Part shown: piece by piece, positions 23,705 through 29,395 of the stretch | Layout of the letters: each line of letters opens with the position of its first letter | How positions within the stretch are numbered: the first letter of the stretch is position 1 | Assembly (NCBI GenBank): GCA_027317645.1 | Contig: DAHVQS010000018.1 | Span: 1 to 29,395 of the forward strand | Source: Paenalcaligenes sp021793095 | Lineage (GTDB): Bacteria > Pseudomonadota > Gammaproteobacteria > Burkholderiales > Burkholderiaceae_B | Length of the DNA stretch: 29,395 nt | Direction of reading: 5' to 3' | Made by a program: the position numbers and the translations under genes | The notes under the pieces: generated by a model | Database searches by the model: none | Seen by the model: the letters and a program-made list of their open reading frames with translations, nothing else | Told to the model about the DNA's origin: nothing

Positions 23705-24973
23705 CTAGACCGGCAACAAGAACATCCCCGCCGCGATCAACGTTGGGACAGCGGCAGACATCAACAAGCGCAAGGGCGAAATCGCACCATCTGGGAATGT
23801 CCCCTTGAGGATAGAAAACCCGGCCGGGTTGGGGGCGTTGGCAATCACGGTCAAGCCACCCCCGGTCACTGAACCCGCGACCAACATATAACGCCAGAGT
23901 TCGCTTGTACCCTCAACCAGAGACCCCAGGTATGTCAACGCCGCGTTATCAGTAATCGCAGTCAACGCAGTCGACCCCCAGAAGAGGATAAACGGCGGTA
24001 GCCCCCCTAACAGGCTTTGCAGCCACCACTTTTGTAGGCCGCCTAAAATCACCAAACCTGCCAAGAAAAAACCCACCATCAAACCCTCGCGGATCAGCAA
24101 TGGGTTTTGATGCTTGGAATAGGCATGGGCGTAGCCCACAAACATCATCAGCATGCCCAGGAACATCACGGGGTGGTGTGCGGACAGCACGATCCCGATC
24201 AAGAACACCACATGCACAAACATCACAATCGGAGGCACCGGTGGGCGCTCGCGACGCGTGCTCGGCGGCGTGCTATCGGCATCCTCTTTGAGGGCGCTGC
24301 GCACCACCAAGGTGAGCAAGGTCGCATTCACAAACACCGCGATGGCGGCGCGCCAGCCAAAATGCTGCAACATATAGAGGGTGTCCCACTCAAAAGTGGC
24401 AGCCACCATCAATACTGGTGGAGCCGCATAAGAGGTCAGCACCCCACCAATAGAAATATTGACAAACAATACACCGATCGTCAGGTATTTAAAGCCCGCA
24501 CGCCCCGAATGCTGGAAATAAGCATCACGCAACAGTAAAGCAGCCAATGTCATGGCAGCTGGCTCGGTAATAAAAGACCCCAGCAGCGGCACCACCGACA
24601 TAATGATGAAGTACATGCTGTACTCGGTGCGTATCGGCAATGCTCGGGCCAAAAACTTGACCACCGCAGTGACCAGCTCGAGGATAGGACGGCTGGCCGC
24701 CACCACCATAATGGCAAAGACAAAAGCCGGCTCGGTAAAATTACGCGTGTCCATGTACTCTACTGCTGTTCCAACGCCAATAAAGATGGCGATAAAACAG
24801 ATCAGTACAAAGGCCCAGACCCCAAACACTGCCTCCACCTCAGAGAGCATATGCCATAGGCCTGAATGAGGACCCCCACGGTTAGCTAAACGCGCAAATA
24901 CCGGAACGGAAAACGTATGAATAATTGCGATTGCAAACAGTAACGTTGCAACTAATTCCATCGTCGTTGGCAT
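23705..24973 (-). CDS. Putative Na+/H+ antiporter (ion-transporter superfamily)
   Basis: This 422-residue inner-membrane protein has about ten to twelve hydrophobic segments. It matches the putative Na+/H+ antiporter family (Pfam Na_H_antiport_3) of the ion-transporter superfamily. Conserved-looking features are FIGVGTAVEYMDTRNFTEPA near the N-terminus, GSFITEPAAMTLAALLL, and in the second half ALTAITDNAALTYLGSLVEG and TGGGLTVIANAPNPAG, which resemble the re-entrant loop motifs of the superfamily. Ion specificity is not proven by sequence and family members are mostly uncharacterised. ATG 24973 has an AGG ribosome site about 8 nt upstream. It lies upstream of aspS but is separated by 133 bp with strong hairpins. 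Confidence 0.85.
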   Translation of the reverse strand: MPTTMELVATLLFAIAIIHTFSVPVFARLANRGGPHSGLWHMLSEVEAVFGVWAFVLICFIAIFIGVGTAVEYMDTRNFTEPAFVFAIMVVAASRPILELVTAVVKFLARALPIRTEYSMYFIIMSVVPLLGSFITEPAAMTLAALLLRDAYFQHSGRAGFKYLTIGVLFVNISIGGVLTSYAAPPVLMVAATFEWDTLYMLQHFGWRAAIAVFVNATLLTLVVRSALKEDADSTPPSTRRERPPVPPIVMFVHVVFLIGIVLSAHHPVMFLGMLMMFVGYAHAYSKHQNPLLIREGLMVGFFLAGLVILGGLQKWWLQSLLGGLPPFILFWGSTALTAITDNAALTYLGSLVEGTSELWRYMLVAGSVTGGGLTVIANAPNPAGFSILKGTFPDGAISPLRLLMSAAVPTLIAAGMFLLPV

Positions 24974-25119
24974 GCATCAACCTTTTTAGTTTTGATTCAC
25001 GGCTACGTGGCCATAGAGAGACGAGCTAAAGGATACCAAAAAAAATAACCATGTGCTCAAATTTCGGCAACGCCTATCGGGCGACAAAGGCAGCGTTCAG
25101 TCGTTAAAATCACGCCCCC
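24974..25119. other. Antiporter / ubiA intergenic gap
   Basis: This 146-bp gap follows ubiA and precedes the antiporter on the minus strand. It should hold the ubiA terminator and the antiporter promoter. I see only a weak GGC-TACGTG-GCC dyad around 25004 and no clear terminator. Confidence 0.4.
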
Positions 25120-26067
25120 TTACAGCAAAGTGCCCGATAAGGCGGCCAGCAACAACAAAACCCCCACCGTCATATTGGCCCGAAATAAGCCCAGGCCAAA
25201 CTCTGGACGTTTGGGGTCAAAACGATGGATTTGCCAGGCGAAATGAACCGCAATCGCGGCCATAAAAATGAAATAGCCCACACTCAGATTCAGCGCATAG
25301 CCCGCCCAGGCCCAGAGCACCACAGTGGCCGCATAAAACCCGCCAATCCATTGTTTGCCCTGATCACCAAAGCGGATGGGCGCAGACTTGAGTCCGAGGC
25401 GGAGATCATCCTCAATATCGATATAGCCGTAAATCGCATCATAGCCAATCTGCCAGGCCACCGCCCCCAACCACATCGCAACGGCTGCCAACGGCACGGT
25501 ATTTTGAGTATCTGACCAAGCCATGAGCATGCCCCAATTAAAGGCAATGCCCAGCACCGCCTGCGGCCAATGGGTAAACCGTTTACACAACGGATACACT
25601 ACTACAAAGGGCAGCAATGCAACCGCCAGCCAACGACTATAAGAGTTAATGGCTAATAACAGCAGTCCCGCCACCACCAGCTGCGCAAAAGTGAACCACA
25701 GCGCATTTTTGAGGCTCAGCTGCCCACTGGTCAGCGGTCGAAAGCGCGTGCGCTCGACTTGGTGGTCAAAGTCTCGATCAAAAATATCATTAAAGCTGCA
25801 GCCAATGCCGCGCATCAACAACGCCCCGAGCGCAAAAATAAAGACGCGCCACACGCTGGGCCAACCGCCAGCGGCCTGCACCAGTGCGGCCAGACAGGGC
25901 AATAAGGTGAGCCATGTCCCAACGGGACGGTCCAAACGACACAAACGCGCATAGGGACGCCACGACGCAGGCAGATAACGCTGCACCCAATCGTCGTGGC
26001 GCATATCAGAAAGATCGGGGCGTCCTGCTGGACGCCCATGTGTGGAATCAACGGATTTATGCATCAT
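25120..26067 (-). CDS. ubiA: 4-hydroxybenzoate octaprenyltransferase
   Basis: UbiA is an inner-membrane prenyltransferase that attaches the polyprenyl chain to 4-hydroxybenzoate in ubiquinone synthesis. The 315-residue product has about eight to nine membrane segments. The first aspartate-rich motif is NDIFDRDFD (Asn93, Asp94, Asp97, Asp101), the second YGYIDIEDD near residue 220. RPLTSGQ follows the first motif, as in the family. The N-terminus is about 25 residues longer than E. coli UbiA and hydrophilic. ATG 26067 is 5 bp after the stop of the upstream aminotransferase gene and lacks a clear ribosome site, so translation may be coupled; the second Met (26064) is equally possible. Confidence 0.96.
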   Translation of the reverse strand: MMHKSVDSTHGRPAGRPDLSDMRHDDWVQRYLPASWRPYARLCRLDRPVGTWLTLLPCLAALVQAAGGWPSVWRVFIFALGALLMRGIGCSFNDIFDRDFDHQVERTRFRPLTSGQLSLKNALWFTFAQLVVAGLLLLAINSYSRWLAVALLPFVVVYPLCKRFTHWPQAVLGIAFNWGMLMAWSDTQNTVPLAAVAMWLGAVAWQIGYDAIYGYIDIEDDLRLGLKSAPIRFGDQGKQWIGGFYAATVVLWAWAGYALNLSVGYFIFMAAIAVHFAWQIHRFDPKRPEFGLGLFRANMTVGVLLLLAALSGTLL

Positions 26068-26072
26068 GCGGT

Positions 26073-27296
26073 TTAGGCACTGAGTTTCGCGGCCTGTTTT
26101 GCCTGTTCACGAATCAAACGACCCAAAATAGCAATCCCCTCGCGGATGCGCTCCTCGCTGACGGTCACAAAGCTCAAACGCAAGGTATTGGGCTTGCCAT
26201 CCTCGGTCGCATAAAAGGGGGTGCCGGGCACAAAAGCCACATGCTCATCAATGGCCTTGAGCAGCAACTGCTCGGCATCAATGCCCTCGGGCAACGTCAC
26301 CCAAATAAACATCCCACCCTCGGGGCGTGTCCAGACAGCCTCTTTGGGAAAATGCTCGTCCATGGCATCCAGCATGTACTGACACTGTTGCTGATACAAA
26401 TCACGCACAGCAGGCAAATGTTGTTCAATAAAACCATCCTTGATGGCCTCATAGACCGCCATCTGCCCCAATGTATTGGTATGCAAATCGGTCGCCTGCT
26501 TGATTTGGACAAGCTTATCAATGATCTCGCGCGGTGCCACGATATAGCCCAAACGCAACCCCGGTGCCAACACCTTTGAGAAGGACCCCAAATGCACGAC
26601 CGAGGCCCCATGCGCACGGCCCAGGCTCAATAAGGTCGGCTGAGGCTCACCGGCATAACGCAGCTCACCATAAGGATCATCCTCGATGATGAGGATATCC
26701 TCGGCAGCGCAGCGCTCGACGAGCTCGCGGCGACGCTCTAGATTGAGGGTGAGGCCAGTGGGGTTATGGAAATTGGGCAATACATAAATAAACCGCGCAT
26801 CCTTTGCCTTGGGCTCGGACACCTCGGCAGGTATCAACCCCGCCTCGTCTGTATTAACGGCCACATACTCGGGCTCAAACACAGAAAAAGACTGCAGCGC
26901 CCCCAAATACGTCGGGGACTCGACCAATACCTTGCTGCCAGGATCTACGAAAAGCTTGCCCAGCATATCCAGCGCCTGCTGTGACCCAGACACAATCAAC
27001 ACCTCGTCTGCGGACACCTCGGCACCCGGACGGCTCACGTGCGCGGCCACCCACTCGCGCAAAGGTTGATACCCCTCGGTCGGCCCATACTGCAACGCCG
27101 CCCGCCCCTGCGTGGCCAAGACACGGTCAAAAGCCTGCTGCAATTGCTCGACAGGAAAGCCCTCGGGTGATGGCAGCCCGCCAGCAAAAGAAATGACCTC
27201 AGGCCGTGTCGTCACCTTCAGGATCTCGCGAATGGCCGAACTGGTGAGCTGTAAGGCACGCTGCGAAAACTGAAAAGAAGAATGTTGAGAATCCAT
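26073..27296 (-). CDS. PLP-dependent aminotransferase, LysN / 2-aminoadipate type
   Basis: This 407-residue fold-type I aminotransferase resembles LysN and MocR-related aminotransferases, which act on 2-aminoadipate, aromatic or branched-chain amino acids. Signatures are ISFAGGLPSPEGFP near residue 40, PNFHNPTG (Asn178), IIEDDPYGELRY (Asp206/207), and the Schiff-base lysine Lys241 in GSFSKVLAPGLRLGY. No N-terminal DNA-binding domain is present, so it is not a MocR regulator. I chose ATG 27296 because the family starts near MDSQHSSFQFSQRA; an in-frame TTG at 27341 is possible, and neither has a strong ribosome site. It precedes ubiA by 5 bp. Confidence 0.9.
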   Translation of the reverse strand: MDSQHSSFQFSQRALQLTSSAIREILKVTTRPEVISFAGGLPSPEGFPVEQLQQAFDRVLATQGRAALQYGPTEGYQPLREWVAAHVSRPGAEVSADEVLIVSGSQQALDMLGKLFVDPGSKVLVESPTYLGALQSFSVFEPEYVAVNTDEAGLIPAEVSEPKAKDARFIYVLPNFHNPTGLTLNLERRRELVERCAAEDILIIEDDPYGELRYAGEPQPTLLSLGRAHGASVVHLGSFSKVLAPGLRLGYIVAPREIIDKLVQIKQATDLHTNTLGQMAVYEAIKDGFIEQHLPAVRDLYQQQCQYMLDAMDEHFPKEAVWTRPEGGMFIWVTLPEGIDAEQLLLKAIDEHVAFVPGTPFYATEDGKPNTLRLSFVTVSEERIREGIAILGRLIREQAKQAAKLSA

Positions 27297-27347
27297 GATG
27301 CGATGTAGATCCTGATAAAAACGAATATTAAACCAACCCAAAACGCC

Positions 27348-28376
27348 CTAAGCCTGCAGTGTGTCTTGCTCGGCCTGGATGCGCTCTTGGGTACGCTTAC
27401 GAAAACGCAATGCAGCCGTATCAGAGGGCAGACTCAAACGGGCACCATGAGCATCCATCCCCTGTTGGACCGCTTCGAGTACTACCTTGTCCTCAAAGAA
27501 AGCCGCTCGTACATCCCTATTGAACTGTTGGGATACCTGCTCGTCATGAGGACTGAAATTACGCAGCTGAAACCAGAAATAACGCGTATTTTTCTCGTCT
27601 ATAGGGGTCAAAAAATTGTAGGAATCCATCAAAAACACATCCGGATGAAAGGGTGGCTCATCCGTCGCTGTGCCGGCGGGGGTAAAGATTGCCCGAATCA
27701 CAGCATGTGCAGGATAACGCATCTCGTATTGCTGCTTGCGATCGCAATTGCCCTTAAAACGAACAAACTGCTGATAAAAAGGCGCCACCTCGATGTCATG
27801 CAACCAACGATAGGCCGTCACACCGAGCGCGTCCTCAGTCACCTCTAAGGGTACCCCTACGAGGTCATCACTGCCAAACGATGTCTGGTGCACCCAAGAA
27901 ACATGTGTGGGATCGAGTAAATTATCTGTGATGTAGAGATAATTGCATGCCACATCCATCGCGTCACCGCGGTTGACCCCCCAATCGGGGTCATCCCACT
28001 GGGTGATCTCTATAATATCATTGGCATCGGCCAGCGTGGGCTCGCCCATCCAGACCCAAATCAGCCCATAGCGCTCGACGCAGGGATAATGGCGCACAAC
28101 CGCGCGCGCTGGTATTTCCGCACAGGCAGGGGCGCGCACGCACTGGCCCTGCCCATTAAATGTCAGCCCATGATAACCGCACTCGACGGTGTCACCAATG
28201 AGGCGCCCCATCGATAGCGGCAACCGACGGTGTGGGCAAGAATCATGCAGCGCCACGGGCTGGCCGTCTTCTTGGCGGTACAGTACCAAATCTTGGGACA
28301 ACATCCGCACCGGCAGCAACTGCCGCCCAACCTCATCAGCAATCGCTGCCACATACCACGCATTATAGATAAACAT
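27348..28376 (-). CDS. Rieske non-haem iron oxygenase (vanillate demethylase oxygenase-like)
   Basis: This 342-residue protein is the oxygenase component of a Rieske-type ring or O-demethylating oxygenase, like VanA or dicamba monooxygenase. The Rieske cluster ligands are Cys47 and His49 (CPHRR) and Cys66 and His69 (CGYHGL). The mononuclear iron site is NLLDPTHVSWVH with Asn152, His158 and His163. Such enzymes need a ferredoxin reductase (VanB-like), and none is encoded in this window. It lies between a TyrB-like aminotransferase (44 bp upstream) and a LysN-like aminotransferase (51 bp downstream), suggesting a role in aromatic catabolism or modification. No strong ribosome site precedes ATG 28376. 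Substrate unknown. Confidence 0.9.
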   Translation of the reverse strand: MFIYNAWYVAAIADEVGRQLLPVRMLSQDLVLYRQEDGQPVALHDSCPHRRLPLSMGRLIGDTVECGYHGLTFNGQGQCVRAPACAEIPARAVVRHYPCVERYGLIWVWMGEPTLADANDIIEITQWDDPDWGVNRGDAMDVACNYLYITDNLLDPTHVSWVHQTSFGSDDLVGVPLEVTEDALGVTAYRWLHDIEVAPFYQQFVRFKGNCDRKQQYEMRYPAHAVIRAIFTPAGTATDEPPFHPDVFLMDSYNFLTPIDEKNTRYFWFQLRNFSPHDEQVSQQFNRDVRAAFFEDKVVLEAVQQGMDAHGARLSLPSDTAALRFRKRTQERIQAEQDTLQA

Positions 28377-28420
28377 AGAGACTTACAACAAAAGAATAAA
28401 ACGCTGCGGTTAACGCACCA

Positions 28421-29395
28421 CTACACGACCTGTGCCAGAGATTGGGCAAAATAAGACACGTTTTGATTATTGAGTCCAGGCACACAGACCCGCCCAGAGG
28501 CCAATAAATAAATACCAAACTCATCGCGTAAACGATCCACCTGCTCAGAGGTCAGCCCGGTATAACTAAACATACCGTTTTGCTCTAACCAATAAGAGGC
28601 ATCGTACTGCGGGGCATAATGTGCCAGCTGCTTGGTCACGGCCTGACGCATTTCACGGATGCGCTCGCGCATGCCAGCCACCTCGGCCTCCCATTGGGCA
28701 CGCCACTCGGGATTAGACAATACCGCCGCCACCACCTGAGCCCCATGAGCAGGCGGGTTGGAATACAAACGACACACGATGGCCTCGAGCCCCCCGCGTA
28801 CATGCTGCGCGCCACTGGCGCTAGAGCACACCACAGACAGCGCACCACAGCGCTCACTGTAGTAGGAAAAGTTTTTAGAAAAAGAATTGGCCACTAAAAA
28901 GGTCAACTGGGCATCGTACATGGCACGCAGCACATAGACATCCTCAGTGACCCCCTCGGCAAAGCCCTGATAAGCCAAGTCGAGGAAAGGGATCAACTGA
29001 CGCTCTTTGAGCACCGGGATGAGTTGTTGCCACTGCGCACGACTGAGATCCACCCCGGTGGGGTTATGACAGCAAGGGTGCAGCAGCACGATGCTGCGCG
29101 GCGGCAGTTGCATCAGATCACTGAGCATCCCCTCGAAATCGACGCGTTTGGTCGTGGCATCAAAATAACGATAGCTATGCGTACGTATGCCGCAGCCTTT
29201 GAAAATCGCCTCGTGGTTGGCCCAGTTGGGATCGCTGACCCACAGCTCGCTCTGGGGGAAGGCCTCGTGCAGCAACTCGCCCCCGACACGTAAAGCACCT
29301 GTCCCGCCCACACTCTGAATCGTGGCGATACGCCCCTCATCGACGGCCTCTTGGCCAAATAATAACGCCTGTACAGATGAGCAATAATCAGGCAA
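28421..29395 (-). CDS. tyrB: Aromatic amino acid / aspartate aminotransferase, TyrB-AspC type (N-terminus cut)
   Basis: The visible 324 residues are the C-terminal four-fifths of a roughly 398-residue fold-type I aminotransferase that transfers amino groups between aspartate or aromatic amino acids and 2-oxoglutarate. Signatures are the TIQSVGGTGALRVG phosphate-binding loop, SDPNWANHEAIF, LLHPCCHNPTGVDL, FLDLAYQGF and the PLP lysine in NSFSKNFSYYSERCGALS (residue 174 of the visible part). The HPCCHNPTG form favours TyrB over AspC, but the split is not firm. The gene runs off the window at its 5' side; the first visible codon, TTG, is an internal leucine. It is followed 44 bp later by the Rieske oxygenase gene. 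Confidence 0.93.
   Translation of the reverse strand: MPDYCSSVQALLFGQEAVDEGRIATIQSVGGTGALRVGGELLHEAFPQSELWVSDPNWANHEAIFKGCGIRTHSYRYFDATTKRVDFEGMLSDLMQLPPRSIVLLHPCCHNPTGVDLSRAQWQQLIPVLKERQLIPFLDLAYQGFAEGVTEDVYVLRAMYDAQLTFLVANSFSKNFSYYSERCGALSVVCSSASGAQHVRGGLEAIVCRLYSNPPAHGAQVVAAVLSNPEWRAQWEAEVAGMRERIREMRQAVTKQLAHYAPQYDASYWLEQNGMFSYTGLTSEQVDRLRDEFGIYLLASGRVCVPGLNNQNVSYFAQSLAQVV

Noticed and set aside
24107..24538. 143-codon plus-strand open frame opposite the antiporter gene
   Set aside because: It is antisense to a well-supported membrane protein, His/Arg-rich, and has no homology I recognise.

Overview
The window is a dense, ordinary-looking piece of bacterial chromosome, most likely from a betaproteobacterium of the order Burkholderiales (Alcaligenaceae-like; the genus cannot be fixed from sequence alone). 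The support is a PhaM-type PHB granule regulator, an RpoH with the QRKLFFNLR box, ubiquinone genes including a UbiM-type hydroxylase, a TAXI-type TRAP transporter and a LysR-pirin-nitroreductase cassette. I saw no tRNA, rRNA, CRISPR array, prophage or insertion sequence.

Layout. 1-1441: 5' part of acnA (minus), cut by the window edge. 1626-4077: LysR regulator divergent from pirin and nitroreductase genes, a redox or electrophile-stress cassette. 4369-6751: nnrS divergent from nsrR plus a Nudix gene, a nitric-oxide response unit with two palindromes between the divergent genes. 6846-8006: ubiM. 8026-14027 (minus): glmU, a DHA2 MFS exporter, a glycosyltransferase and glmS with 11-12 bp gaps; the two UDP-GlcNAc enzymes bracket an exporter and a glycosyltransferase. 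14124-15899 (minus): phaM and a DUF4743-Nudix gene. 16228-17227 (minus): rpoH, preceded by a near-perfect CIRCE (HrcA) operator. 17346-20468 (minus): a TAXI solute-binding protein and its fused TRAP permease. 20919-24973 (minus): EEP-family hydrolase, aspS, Na+/H+ antiporter-like protein. 25120-29395 (minus): a TyrB-type aminotransferase (cut), a Rieske oxygenase, a LysN-like aminotransferase and ubiA.

The most unusual item is the TAXI binding protein at 19455-20468. Its two lobes are in the opposite order to every family member I can recall. The part that is normally C-terminal follows directly after the signal peptide, and the normal mature N-terminus forms the C-terminal third. The cut falls at the inter-lobe hinge. 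This looks like a natural circular permutation in a full-length, intact gene beside a normal fused permease.

Other points of note are the HrcA-type operator on rpoH, twin NsrR-like palindromes about three helical turns apart between nnrS and nsrR, a terminator-like hairpin between the binding-protein and permease genes, a 12-bp minisatellite in the N-terminal extension of the MFS protein, and a 25-bp palindromic repeat present in two distant intergenic gaps.
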